A program made the position numbers and the translations under genes. From TMP-86 sp044226865 (GTDB lineage Bacteria > Pseudomonadota > Gammaproteobacteria > Steroidobacterales > Steroidobacteraceae): DNA of 64,000 nt. The stretch covers positions 62,001-126,000 of the forward strand of contig JBGAGE010000008.1 of the NCBI GenBank assembly GCA_044226865.1, given 5' to 3'. Shown here in pieces: positions 26,762-35,554 of this stretch (the stretch's first letter is position 1; each line of letters begins with the position of its first letter). The notes beneath the pieces are model-generated. The model worked only from the letters and a program-made list of their open reading frames with translations, did no database searches and was not told the DNA's origin.

Positions 26762-27636
26762 AGGCCCTGCGGCCCAAGGACCTGTGGTTCCTGGTGTTCA
26801 TCTGCCTGCTGTGGGGGTTCAACCTCATCGCGGTGCACGCCGGGCTGCGCGGCTTCCCGCCCATCCTGTTCGCCTTCCTGCGCTTCGCGATGCTGGCGCT
26901 GGTGCTCGCGCCCGTCTTAAGGCTGCACCGTGCGCAGATGGGCCCGCTGGTGATCGCCGCGCTGCTGTGCGGGGGCTTGAATTTCGGGGTGCTGTTCTAC
27001 GGCATGTCCCTGACCGACAACGTCGCCGCGGTGGCCATCGCATCGCAGCTGGGCGTGCCCTTCACCACGCTCCTGTCGATCGCCCTGCTGGGCGAGGTGG
27101 TGCGCTGGCGGCGCTGGCTCGGCATCGTGCTCGCATTCTCGGGCGTCGTGATCATGGGGTTCGATCCGCGGCTGGTGCATCAGGGCGCCGCGCTGGTGCT
27201 GGTGATTGCGGCGTCGTTCGTCGGTGCACTCGGCACCATCGCGGTGAAACGCCTGCAGGGCATACGTGCGCTCGAATTGCAGGCGTGGTTTGCGATGGCG
27301 AGCTGGCCCGCCTTGCTGCTGCTGACGCTATGGCTGGAAAAAGGCCAGCTCGAGGCGGTGCGCCAAGCCGGAGTGCAGTCCTGGCTCGCAGTGGGGTACG
27401 TCACGTTTCTATCCAGCCTGGTGGCCCATACCGGGTATTATCATTTGATCCAGCGTTACCCGGTCAGCAGCGTGGCACCGCTCACCGTGCTCTCGCCGCT
27501 GTTCTCGGTGATGTTCTCCATCACCTTATTGGGCACGGCGCTCACCCCGCGCCTGGTCGGCGGGGGATTGGTGACGCTGGCCGGTGTGTTGATCATTTCC
27601 CTGCGTGAGCAGAAATTTGCAGATACTGGAAGTTAA
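26758..27636 (+). CDS. EamA/DMT family transporter
   Basis: A 292-residue inner-membrane protein with about ten hydrophobic segments in two EamA repeats (roughly 5-135 and 145-285). Motifs LLWGFNLIAVHAGLRGFPP and LGEVVRWRRWLGIVLAFSGVVIM are typical of drug/metabolite transporters such as the YdcZ/RhaT-like exporters; O-acetylserine or amino acid export is known for related proteins, but the substrate here is not known. The GTG start overlaps the stop of the M17 aminopeptidase, which would fit export of amino acids released from peptides; that is inference. ilvD follows after 24 bases. Confidence 0.85.
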   Translation: MKALRPKDLWFLVFICLLWGFNLIAVHAGLRGFPPILFAFLRFAMLALVLAPVLRLHRAQMGPLVIAALLCGGLNFGVLFYGMSLTDNVAAVAIASQLGVPFTTLLSIALLGEVVRWRRWLGIVLAFSGVVIMGFDPRLVHQGAALVLVIAASFVGALGTIAVKRLQGIRALELQAWFAMASWPALLLLTLWLEKGQLEAVRQAGVQSWLAVGYVTFLSSLVAHTGYYHLIQRYPVSSVAPLTVLSPLFSVMFSITLLGTALTPRLVGGGLVTLAGVLIISLREQKFADTGS

Positions 27637-27660
27637 CCTGGAGATGTTGACGAGTTCCCC

Positions 27661-29349
27661 ATGAAGAAACCAAAGCCTGTCGATCCGCGTCCGTATTCAC
27701 GCCTGGTCGTGGACGGTGTCAAGCAGACCCCCAGCCGCGCCATGTTGCGCGCCGTCGGCTTCACCGATGCGGATTTCGAGAAGCCGCAGGTGGGAATCGC
27801 TTCCACCTGGAGCAACCTCACGCCCTGCAACACCCATATCGACGAACTGGCGCGGCGCGCGGCGGCGGGGGTGGACGCGGCCGGCGCAAAGCCCGTGACC
27901 TTCAACACCATCACCGTGGCGGATGGCATTTCCATGGGCTCGCCCGGCATGCGTTATTCGCTGGTGTCGCGCGAGGTCATTGCCGATTCCATCGAAACCG
28001 TGGTGGGAGCCCAGGGGTTCGATGGCGTGGTGGCGATCGGCGGCTGCGACAAGAACATGCCGGGATGCCTGATTGCGCTGGCGCGGCTCAACCGGCCGGC
28101 GGTGTTCGTCTATGGCGGCACCATCAAGCCGGGTGCCGACAAGCGCGACGTCGTGTCCGTGTTCGAGGCGGTGGGCGGCTACGCCAGCGGCGTGGTGAGC
28201 GAGCAACAACTGAAGTTCGTCGAGCGCACGGCCATTCCCGGGCCGGGCTCCTGCAGCGGCATGTACACCGCCAACACCATGGCCTCTGCCATCGAGGCCC
28301 TGGGTATGAGCCTGCCCAATTCCTCGGCGCAGGAGGCGGTGTCGGATCAGAAGCGCGATGACTGCGCGCGCGCCGGGGCGGCGGTGGTCGAGCTGATCCG
28401 GCGCGGCATCAAGCCGGCCGACATCATGACGCGCAAGGCCTTCGAGAATGCCATCGTGGTGGTCATCGCGCTGGGTGGCTCCACCAACGCCGTGCTGCAC
28501 CTGCTTGCGATCGCACATGCCATGGGTGTGAAGTTGGAATTGGACGATTTCACCCGCATCGGGAAAAAGGTGCCGGTGCTGGCCGATCTGCGTCCCAGCG
28601 GCCGCTATTCGATGTCGGAACTGGTGGCCATCGGCGGCATCCAACCCCTCATGAAGATGCTGCTCGATGCGGGTCTGCTGCACGGCGGTTGCCTGACCGT
28701 CACCGGCAAGACCCTGGCCGAAAACCTGGCGGGCGTGGGGGCCTACCCTGCCGGCCAGGACATCGTCCATGCCCTGGATGAGCCCATCAAGCGCGACAGC
28801 CATCTGGTCGTGTTGTACGGCAATCTGGCGCCGGAGGGCGCGGTTGCAAAGATCACCGGCAAGGAAGGCCTGCAGTTTTCCGGAACGGCCCGGGTTTTCG
28901 ACTCCGAAGAGCAATCTTTACAGGGAATTCTCGGCGGCAAGGTGAAGGCGGGGGATGTGGTGGTGATCCGCTACGAAGGCCCCCGGGGCGGACCCGGCAT
29001 GCGCGAGATGTTGAGTCCGACCGGCGCCATCATGGGCAAGGGGCTGGGGCAGTCGGTGGCGCTGATCACCGATGGCCGGTTCTCCGGCGGCAGCCATGGA
29101 TTCGTGGTGGGGCATGTCTCGCCGGAGGCGGCGCTGGGCGGGCCCATCGCCCTGATCAAAACCGGTGACCGCATTTCCATCGACGCAAGCTCGCGCAAAA
29201 TAACCTTGCATATCAGTGCGACAGAACTGAAACGTCGCGCAAAGGATTGGAAGCCGAAAAAACCCTATGCACGCCGTGGCGCGTTAGCAAAGTATGCGCG
29301 CTGTGTCAGTAGTGCATCATTGGGCGCTGTAACCGATCTCGAGGGTTAA
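27661..29349 (+). CDS. ilvD: Dihydroxy-acid dehydratase
   Basis: IlvD dehydrates dihydroxy-isovalerate and -methylvalerate in branched-chain amino acid synthesis. The 562-residue protein has cluster cysteines in NLTPCNTH, GGCDKNMPG and GPGSCSGMYTANTM, and DGRFSGGSHGF near the C-terminus. The length fits the shorter type, known to carry a [2Fe-2S] cluster in plants and actinobacteria, not the ~616-residue E. coli type; I infer the cluster type. It diverges in position from ilvC by 2.4 kb and closes the branched-chain block. Confidence 0.95.
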   Translation: MKKPKPVDPRPYSRLVVDGVKQTPSRAMLRAVGFTDADFEKPQVGIASTWSNLTPCNTHIDELARRAAAGVDAAGAKPVTFNTITVADGISMGSPGMRYSLVSREVIADSIETVVGAQGFDGVVAIGGCDKNMPGCLIALARLNRPAVFVYGGTIKPGADKRDVVSVFEAVGGYASGVVSEQQLKFVERTAIPGPGSCSGMYTANTMASAIEALGMSLPNSSAQEAVSDQKRDDCARAGAAVVELIRRGIKPADIMTRKAFENAIVVVIALGGSTNAVLHLLAIAHAMGVKLELDDFTRIGKKVPVLADLRPSGRYSMSELVAIGGIQPLMKMLLDAGLLHGGCLTVTGKTLAENLAGVGAYPAGQDIVHALDEPIKRDSHLVVLYGNLAPEGAVAKITGKEGLQFSGTARVFDSEEQSLQGILGGKVKAGDVVVIRYEGPRGGPGMREMLSPTGAIMGKGLGQSVALITDGRFSGGSHGFVVGHVSPEAALGGPIALIKTGDRISIDASSRKITLHISATELKRRAKDWKPKKPYARRGALAKYARCVSSASLGAVTDLEG

Positions 29350-29519
29350 GTAAACCTGACAAATATGCTGGAAACAGTCAGAAGTGATCGACAACATTTT
29401 CAGATTTGTTCGACACATACTTTCGACTCGTATCGGCGTTTTTAAGTCCTCATCACCCTTGCAGTGATGGCGGCAGATGTGGCACGCTTCTTAGCTATTG
29501 AGGGGATCACAACAGGTTT

Positions 29520-30158
29520 ATGTACAGGTACGAAGAACCATCATTATTTTCGGGCAAACGCGGCATCGTGTTTGTCCTGGTCATCATTTTCCACATCGGC
29601 TTGGGCTACGCACTGAAGACTGGCCTCGGCGCCAAGATCGTGCAGGTCATCATCCCGCCGGTGGAGATCGCGCAGATCGACAAGCCCAAGGTCGACGACA
29701 AACCGCCGCCCCCGCCGCCCAAGATCGAAGAGATCAAGCCCTTCGTGCCCCCGCCCGAGGTGGTGGACATCCAGGCCGACATTGCGCCGACCAACGCCAT
29801 CACCTCGACGACGACAGTCAACCGTCCGCCGCCGCCGCCCGTCGCGGCTCCCAAGGCCGTCGCCCGCACCAACATCAAAATGGATCCGCGCCATCCCCTG
29901 AAGATCGGCGAGGACTACTACCCCGACGCCTCCAAGCGTAACAACGAGGAAGGCACGTGCCGCGTCCAGCTCAAGGTGGCTGCCAGCGGCATGATCACGG
30001 AAGCAACGATTCAACAGACGTCGGGTTTTCCGCGCCTGGATGAAGCCTGCCTCAAGGCAGTGAAAGGCCAGCGGATGCTGCCGGCAACCGAAGACGGTAA
30101 GCCCATTGATACCGTCGCCGTGCTTCCAATTACCTGGAAGCTAAGATCGGATCGTTGA
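29520..30158 (+). CDS. tonB: Energy transducer TonB
   Basis: A 212-residue protein anchored by one N-terminal membrane helix (about 15-33, IVFVLVIIFHIGLGYAL), then a proline-rich periplasmic spacer with PPPPPP, PPPE and PPPPP runs, and the C-terminal TonB fold (about 125-210: GTCRVQLKVAASGMITEATIQQTSGFPRLDEACLKAVKG). It passes proton-motive energy from ExbB-ExbD to outer-membrane receptors. It heads tonB-exbB-exbD-exbD. The 170 bases before it hold a small inverted repeat (CATCAC at 29451, GTGATG at 29464) and no clear Fur box. Confidence 0.93.
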   Translation: MYRYEEPSLFSGKRGIVFVLVIIFHIGLGYALKTGLGAKIVQVIIPPVEIAQIDKPKVDDKPPPPPPKIEEIKPFVPPPEVVDIQADIAPTNAITSTTTVNRPPPPPVAAPKAVARTNIKMDPRHPLKIGEDYYPDASKRNNEEGTCRVQLKVAASGMITEATIQQTSGFPRLDEACLKAVKGQRMLPATEDGKPIDTVAVLPITWKLRSDR

Positions 30159-30212
30159 TTCTCGAAGAACCAGTTTTTTTCATTTAATCGAATATCTAGA
30201 GGAAGTCGGCTC

Positions 30213-30959
30213 ATGGCAGATCCCGTTGTTGTTGATAACCCATATGGCATTGAAGCGCTTTGGGCCCAAGGCGATTTCGTCGCCAAGGGCACCTTGCTCA
30301 TCCTGGTGGTCATGTCCTTGTTGACGTGGTTCATCATGATCACCAAGTTCTTCGATCAGCGCAAAATGCGCGCCCAGGCCGCCGAAGCAGAAAAGGAATT
30401 CTGGACCTCCACCAGCCTTACGGACGCGCTGGGCAAGCTGAAGGGCCAGGGCAATCCGTTCAAGGCGCTGGCCGAAACCGGCAAGCAGGCCTTCGAGCAT
30501 CATGAAACCAACAAGGCCCGTCTGGCTGGCGCCATCGACACCAGCGAGTGGATCACGCAGTCCCTGGAGCGTACCGGTGATTCCATCATCGGCCGCATGC
30601 AGTCCGGCCTGCCGGTTCTGGCCTCGGTGGGCTCCACCGCGCCGTTCGTCGGTCTGTTCGGCACGGTGTGGGGCATCTACCACGCGCTGATCGCCATCAG
30701 CTTGGCCGGCCAGGCATCCATCGACAAGGTGGCGGGTCCCGTCGGTGAAGCGCTCATCATGACGGCCATCGGCCTCGCGGTCGCCGTGCCGGCGGTGCTG
30801 GGTTACAACGTGCTGCTGCGCCGTAACAAGGTGGTGCAGGAACGCGTCACGCACTTCGCGCACGAACTGCATGCCTACCTGATCTCGGGCGCCAAGATGG
30901 GTCTGGGCTTGGAGAAGGCTCCGGCAGGCGGCGCCAAGCCCGCCGCGGCGGCGCGTTAA
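30213..30959 (+). CDS. exbB: MotA/TolQ/ExbB proton channel family protein
   Basis: ExbB of 248 residues. The first membrane helix is at about 28-48 (LLILVVMSLLTWFIMIT); two more follow the cytoplasmic domain, within GSTAPFVGLFGTVWGIYHALIAI and GPVGEALIMTAIGLAVAVPAVLGYNVL, which carry the conserved ExbB signature. It forms the pentameric proton channel with ExbD that powers TonB. It lies 54 bases after tonB with AGAGGAAG upstream of its ATG. Confidence 0.95.
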   Translation: MADPVVVDNPYGIEALWAQGDFVAKGTLLILVVMSLLTWFIMITKFFDQRKMRAQAAEAEKEFWTSTSLTDALGKLKGQGNPFKALAETGKQAFEHHETNKARLAGAIDTSEWITQSLERTGDSIIGRMQSGLPVLASVGSTAPFVGLFGTVWGIYHALIAISLAGQASIDKVAGPVGEALIMTAIGLAVAVPAVLGYNVLLRRNKVVQERVTHFAHELHAYLISGAKMGLGLEKAPAGGAKPAAAAR

Positions 30960-30977
30960 GGCAGGACGAGCACATCC

Positions 30978-31409
30978 ATGGCGATGAACATCGGTGGAAA
31001 AGAAGACGGTGCGGTGATGTCCGACATCAACGTCACGCCCCTCGTGGACGTGATGTTGGTGTTGCTGATCATCTTCATCATCACCATTCCCGTCATCATC
31101 CAGCAGGTGCCCGTGCAGTTGCCGAAGGCAACCAACGTGCCCACGACGACCAAGCCGGAAAACATCACCATCGCCGTGGACAAGGAAGGCAACGTGTACT
31201 GGAACGGCAAATTGCTGGCCAACCAGGACGCGCTGCTCACGGAGCTACGGGGTGTGGCCCGCCAGGACCCTCAGCCCGAGGTTCACATTCGGGGTGATTC
31301 CAATGCGCGCTACATGCACGTGGGTCTGGTGCTCGTGGCTGCTCAAAGAATCGGCATTCGGAAGGTCGGGTTCATCACGGAACCCGATCGTCCGGGTGGC
31401 GGCGGCTGA
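30978..31409 (+). CDS. exbD: Biopolymer transporter ExbD (first copy)
   Basis: A 143-residue ExbD/TolR protein. After a short cytoplasmic N-terminus comes the motif SDINVTPLVDVMLVLLIIFI with the essential membrane aspartate in LVDVMLVLL, then a periplasmic domain. It follows exbB by 18 bases and is itself followed by a second exbD 18 bases on, so a mixed stator is possible. Confidence 0.94.
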   Translation: MAMNIGGKEDGAVMSDINVTPLVDVMLVLLIIFIITIPVIIQQVPVQLPKATNVPTTTKPENITIAVDKEGNVYWNGKLLANQDALLTELRGVARQDPQPEVHIRGDSNARYMHVGLVLVAAQRIGIRKVGFITEPDRPGGGG

Positions 31410-31427
31410 TCTAGGAGATTTTGCGAA

Positions 31428-31841
31428 ATGGCAATGAATGTAGGCGGTAGCGGAGAAGGCGAAGCCTATTCCGACATCAACATGACGCCGCTGATCGACA
31501 TCATGCTCGTGCTGTTGATCATCTTCATCATCACCATCCCGGTGATGACGCACGCGGTCAAGATCGACAATCCGCCGCCCAACAACAATCCGCCTCCGGT
31601 CGATCCGGTGGTGGTGAACATCGGCATCGATTTCGACGGTACGCTGTTGTGGAATGGCACCGCGGTGGATCGCGCGACCATGCGTGGGTACATCATCCAG
31701 GAGGCGGGCAATTCGCCGCAGCCGGAAGTCCACATCAAGGTCGACAAGTTCGCCAAGTATGAAATCGTTGCGCAGACCCTGGCGGATCTGCAGAGCCACG
31801 GCTTGAAGAAGATCGGCTTCGTCAACAACGAATTGTTTTAG
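31428..31841 (+). CDS. exbD2: Biopolymer transporter ExbD (second copy)
   Basis: A second, shorter ExbD of 137 residues with SDINMTPLIDIMLVLLIIFI and a periplasmic domain that includes a PPPNNNPPP linker. The arrangement tonB-exbB-exbD1-exbD2 is known in Xanthomonas campestris, where exbD2 is needed only for part of the functions. The two copies share the membrane segment but diverge afterwards, so they probably have distinct roles. An imperfect hairpin near 31853-31881 may end the transcript. Confidence 0.92.
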   Translation: MAMNVGGSGEGEAYSDINMTPLIDIMLVLLIIFIITIPVMTHAVKIDNPPPNNNPPPVDPVVVNIGIDFDGTLLWNGTAVDRATMRGYIIQEAGNSPQPEVHIKVDKFAKYEIVAQTLADLQSHGLKKIGFVNNELF

Positions 31842-32058
31842 GTCTTTCGTCGGGCCGGCGGGTATCAATGCCCGCCCGGCTCGAGCTGGTTCCTGATCGC
31901 CTGCTGCAACAAGCCCGCGTCGGAACCCCTTCAAGCGGAGCTGACGTTAAAAAGCTGTAACGCTTCCCGGGGCGGGGAGCCAGTACGCTTCCGGTTCAGG
32001 CTTTGTTCAGGTCGACAAGATTCAAATGCACTACAAGCTTCTTTCACGAGGATCCAGA

Positions 32059-33297
32059 ATGAGTCAGATCAAAACAGCGTTGCGCGCGATGACCATGGCC
32101 TTGTTCGCAGCCGCCGCTCTTACGTCCTTTTCGGCCAATACGTTTGCCGCCGAGAAGCAGATCAGCCGCGTGATCGGCAAGGAAATGTCCGCGGCGCAGA
32201 AGGCCATCCAGGCCCAGCAGTGGGCCGAGGCGCTGAAGAACCTGGAAGCCGCCTCATCCAAGTCGGGCATCAATGCCTTCGATAAGTCCAAGATTGCCGA
32301 ATTCCGCGGGTTCGCCTATATCAAGCAGGGCAACTACAAGGCCGCGATGGGCGCGTACGAGGATGCATTGGCCACCGGTGTGTACACCCCGGAAGAGACC
32401 AACAAGACCTATCGCACGCTGTTCACCCTGGCCGCCAGCTCGCAGCAGTACTCCAAGGCCATCGAATTTGGCAAGAAGCTCTCCGATTCGGGCTCCCTGG
32501 CCAATACCGACCTGGCCACGATGGCGCAGTTGTACTATCTCACCAACGATTGCAAGAGCTCGGGCGCTTGGGCTGATAAGGCGATTTCGGCCGCCCGCAA
32601 GGCTGGCGAGTCTCCCAAGGAGCAGTTGTACCAGTTCAAGCTCAGCTGCGCCTCGAAGGGCGGGGACAACCAGGCCATCATCGCGGCCCTCGAAGATCTC
32701 GTGCGCGCCACCAACAAGACCGACTACTGGAACAACCTGATCCGCCTGATGCGTCAGGACGAGAAGGAAGATCGGAGCCTGCTGCACATCTATCGCGTGA
32801 TGTTCAACACGAATTCCATGAATGCCATTTCCGACTACACCGAAATGGCGCAGCTTCTGCTCGATGCGGCCCTGCCGGGTGAAGCCCAGACCGTGCTGGA
32901 GAAGGCACAGTCGGCCGGCCTCGTGACCGATCAGCAAAAGGACCGCTTCAGCCGCCTGCTCAATTCAGCCAAGACGCGCGCGGACAACGATCGCAAGGAT
33001 CTCGCCAAGTTCGACGCCGAAGCCGCCAAGAACAAGGCTGGCGAGGCCGATGTGAAGATGGGCGAGGTTTATTACGGCTTTGGCGACTACCAGAACGCCG
33101 TAAAGACCATCCAGCGCGGCATGGACAAGGGTCAGGTCAAGCATCTTGACGAGGCCTACGTGTACCTGGGCCTGTCGCAGGCTGCGCTTAAGAATGGATC
33201 GGAGGCGCGCAAGGCCTTCGCCGGCTTGAAGAACGTGCCGAACATGAGCCCGCGCGTGCTGAAGCTGTGGGACCTCTACGCCGACAAGCAGACTTGA
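32059..33297 (+). CDS. Secreted TPR-repeat protein linked to the TonB genes
   Basis: A 412-residue protein with a signal peptide (about 1-31, ending SANTFAA) and several tetratricopeptide-like helical pairs: AQKAIQAQQWAEALKNLEAA, RGFAYIKQGNYKAAMGAYEDAL and YYGFGDYQNAVKTIQRGM are the clearest. It should act in the periplasm. The start at 32059 has GAGGA six bases upstream; the ATG at 32026 lacks one. Proteins of this type often follow tonB-exbBD in Xanthomonadales and relatives, and may assist TonB complex function, but no activity can be read from the sequence. A strong terminator follows. Confidence 0.82.
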   Translation: MSQIKTALRAMTMALFAAAALTSFSANTFAAEKQISRVIGKEMSAAQKAIQAQQWAEALKNLEAASSKSGINAFDKSKIAEFRGFAYIKQGNYKAAMGAYEDALATGVYTPEETNKTYRTLFTLAASSQQYSKAIEFGKKLSDSGSLANTDLATMAQLYYLTNDCKSSGAWADKAISAARKAGESPKEQLYQFKLSCASKGGDNQAIIAALEDLVRATNKTDYWNNLIRLMRQDEKEDRSLLHIYRVMFNTNSMNAISDYTEMAQLLLDAALPGEAQTVLEKAQSAGLVTDQQKDRFSRLLNSAKTRADNDRKDLAKFDAEAAKNKAGEADVKMGEVYYGFGDYQNAVKTIQRGMDKGQVKHLDEAYVYLGLSQAALKNGSEARKAFAGLKNVPNMSPRVLKLWDLYADKQT

Positions 33298-33352
33298 GGA
33301 CCGCTCGCGTTTCCAGGATGCAAGTCCCTGGACGCGAGGTTGATGACACGAG

Positions 33353-33383
33353 CGGCGGCCCGGAAGGGCCGCCGTTTTCTTTT
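33353..33383 (+). terminator. Rho-independent terminator of the TPR gene
   Basis: CGGCGGCCC (33353-33361) pairs perfectly with GGGCCGCCG (33366-33374) around a GGAA loop, followed by TTTTCTTTT. It is the clearest intrinsic terminator in the window and separates the TonB block from the accessory catabolic region. Confidence 0.9.
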
Positions 33384-33517
33384 GGGCCATCGCGGTCGTT
33401 GCTTGTTCGTCCACCGGCCCTGGCGAGGCTGCAGGGCGCGATCCGGTCCTTCAACATCACCCACCCCATCCCCGGCCTCCGGGCCGCCGCGCCGCGCCGC
33501 GCGAGAATCCCGGCCCC

Positions 33518-34153
33518 TTACGGCAGGCGGCTCAAGTAATGCGTTACTTCTGAGAGGGTGCGAACTTCCGCATATTTTGCCTGCAGGTCGAATAGATTGG
33601 CCTCATGGGGAGCTGCCGCCCGGTCGCCAACGGCCTCCCGCACCACGATGGGGATGAATCCATGCTGACAGGCATCCACCGCGCTTGCCCGGATGCACCC
33701 CGAGGTACTGACGCCCGCAATGAGTACCGTGTCCACCCCCAGGGCGGTCAAGGTGGATGCCAGGGAAGTGCCGAAGAAGGCGCTGGCATACTGCTTGGTG
33801 ATGACGGTCTCACCCGGCACGGGCTCAAGTCCGGGGCCGAAGGCGCTCAGATGGGGATCGGCCCCTTCTTCGAAGCAGGCCAGAGCGGGCACCTTACGAA
33901 AAAAGATCCCCCCATTGCGGCCTCCACGCTGGTAAGCCACATTGGTGTGAAGCACGGGAATGCCGGCCTTGCGGGCCGATTCCAATAGCGATTGGCTGGC
34001 GGCACGAGCGGGCTCGACGCCGGCGTACAACGGCGAGGACTCCATCAGGTAGGCATTGACGAAGTCGATGAGCAGGAGGGCCGGCGTCTTTCCATAATCT
34101 ATTTTCTTTGTAAATCCGCCTTTTGCGTAATTTTCCTCAAGCGCTGTCGACAT
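33518..34153 (-). CDS. Cysteine hydrolase, isochorismatase/N-carbamoylsarcosine amidase family
   Basis: A 211-residue alpha/beta hydrolase of the isochorismatase-like group. The catalytic triad is visible: Asp in LLIDFVNAY, Lys in VITKQYASAFFGT, and the nucleophile Cys in GVSTSGCIRASAVDAC. This form, with S-G-C-(I/V)-R-A-S, is shared with N-carbamoylsarcosine amidase and maleamate amidohydrolase, so it probably deamidates a small amide or carbamoyl compound. It lies 14 bases after the CoA-transferase gene in the same operon. A second family member is encoded at 40473. Confidence 0.85.
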   Translation of the reverse strand: MSTALEENYAKGGFTKKIDYGKTPALLLIDFVNAYLMESSPLYAGVEPARAASQSLLESARKAGIPVLHTNVAYQRGGRNGGIFFRKVPALACFEEGADPHLSAFGPGLEPVPGETVITKQYASAFFGTSLASTLTALGVDTVLIAGVSTSGCIRASAVDACQHGFIPIVVREAVGDRAAAPHEANLFDLQAKYAEVRTLSEVTHYLSRLP

Positions 34154-34167
34154 GCAGATCGTCCTCT

Positions 34168-35379
34168 TCAGATGACCTTGCGGGCGTGCAATTCAGCCAG
34201 GCGTTGAGCGCTCAGCTGCAGCAAGCCGGTGTAGATCTCCTCGTTGTGCTGGCCCAGCGCGGGCGAGCTGCTGCGGATGCAGCCCGGCGTCTCCGACAGC
34301 TTCGGCGCGATGTTTTGCATCTTCAAGTCGCCGAACTGCGGATGCTGCACGGTGACGATTGCCTTGCGATCGATGAAATGCGGGTCCTGCAGCATGTCCG
34401 GGGCCCGGTAGATCAGGCCCGCCGGCACACCGTGCTTGTCCATGAGGTCGAGCACGGCGCGGGTTGAGAGGGTGGATGTCCAGCGGCCTACCAGAGCATC
34501 GAGCTCCTGTTGGTTGCTGCCGCGGGACTGATGGCTGATGTATCGCGGGTCCTTGGCCAGTTCCGGCCGTCCCATGGCCTCACATAGCCGGCCGAATACG
34601 GTGTCCTGATTGGCGGCAATGAGCACCAGGCTGTCGGCGGTGGGGTAGACATTGGACGGCGCCACGTTGGGGAGGATGGCACCCGTGCGCTCGCGGATGA
34701 AGCCTGTCTTGTCGTACTCGGTGATCAAGGATTCCATCATGTTGAGCACGGCTTCATAGATGGCGGAGTCCACCACCTGCCCGCGTCCTGTCTTTTCACG
34801 GTAGTGCAGGGCGGACAATGCGCCCACGCACGCAAACGTGGCGGCGAGCGAGTCACCGATGCTGATGCCCATGCGGGAGGGCGGAGTGCTCGGATCGCCC
34901 ACAACATAACGCAAGCCGCCCATGGCCTCGCCGATCGCGCCGAATCCGGCTTGATGCGAATACGGTCCCGTCTGGCCATAGCCCGAGACCCGGATCATGA
35001 TGAGGCGCGGGTTGACAGCGCTCAGTTGCTCGTACCCCAGGCCCCATTTCTCCAAGGTGCCGGGCCGGAAGTTCTCGAGCAGGAAATCCGTCTTGGCGAC
35101 CAAGTCCTTCAGCAACTGCTGGCCTTCCGCCTGGCGCAGGTCCAGCGTTATCGCCTTCTTGTTGCGTGCGATCACCGGCCACCACAGGGACGGGTCGCCT
35201 TGCTTCTGCCGGCCCCACATGCGCATCGGGTCGCCCTGGCCCGGCGGCTCGATCTTGATCACTTCCGCGCCCATGTCGCCGAGCAATTGCCCGCAAAATG
35301 GACCCGCCAGCAACGTGCCCAATTCGAGGACGCGAAGGTCCGACAATGCGCCATTCTTGAATTCGACCGGATTGATCAT
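34168..35379 (-). CDS. Class III CoA-transferase (CaiB/BaiF family)
   Basis: A 403-residue enzyme that moves CoA between carboxylic acids. It shows LRVLELGTLLAGPFCGQLLGDMGAEVIKIE at the N-terminus, NKKAITLDLR, ENFRPGTLEKWGL, and the catalytic aspartate in GISIGDSLAATFA near residue 173. The substrate acid is unknown; a product of the adjacent amidases is the obvious candidate. It diverges from the HMG-CoA-lyase-family gene, with a GntR-type palindrome at 35408-35417 overlapping a possible -10 box for this gene. Confidence 0.9.
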   Translation of the reverse strand: MINPVEFKNGALSDLRVLELGTLLAGPFCGQLLGDMGAEVIKIEPPGQGDPMRMWGRQKQGDPSLWWPVIARNKKAITLDLRQAEGQQLLKDLVAKTDFLLENFRPGTLEKWGLGYEQLSAVNPRLIMIRVSGYGQTGPYSHQAGFGAIGEAMGGLRYVVGDPSTPPSRMGISIGDSLAATFACVGALSALHYREKTGRGQVVDSAIYEAVLNMMESLITEYDKTGFIRERTGAILPNVAPSNVYPTADSLVLIAANQDTVFGRLCEAMGRPELAKDPRYISHQSRGSNQQELDALVGRWTSTLSTRAVLDLMDKHGVPAGLIYRAPDMLQDPHFIDRKAIVTVQHPQFGDLKMQNIAPKLSETPGCIRSSSPALGQHNEEIYTGLLQLSAQRLAELHARKVI

Positions 35380-35407
35380 GCTGTCCTCGTGAGCCGGCAG
35401 GGCCGGG

Positions 35408-35417
35408 CTGTATACAA
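35408..35417. promoter_or_regulatory. Candidate GntR/FadR-type operator 1
   Basis: CTGTATACAA differs by one base from the perfect palindrome at 35537. It lies 28 bases before the CoA-transferase start codon and TATACA within it could be that gene's -10 box. The pattern fits T-N-G-T-N2-A-C-N-A known for FadR-subfamily regulators; a GntR regulator with an FCD domain is encoded at 41979. Confidence 0.6.
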
Positions 35418-35536
35418 TCGAGCTGCGCGCGTGCCTGCTGGCCGCGGCACACCCACGAAGATGTTACCGAAATTGTCTGTCCTTTTCGCATTCATCTCGC
35501 TTATGATCGGCTCCGCCCCCTTGCGTACCGTCGTGG

Positions 35537-35546
35537 TTGTATACAA
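35537..35546. promoter_or_regulatory. Candidate GntR/FadR-type operator 2
   Basis: TTGTATACAA is a perfect 10-bp palindrome that overlaps the first ATG and lies 9 bases before the preferred start of the lyase gene. Together with operator 1 it brackets the divergent promoter region, so one regulator could control both transcription units. Confidence 0.65.
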
Positions 35547-35554
35547 TGGCCTCC

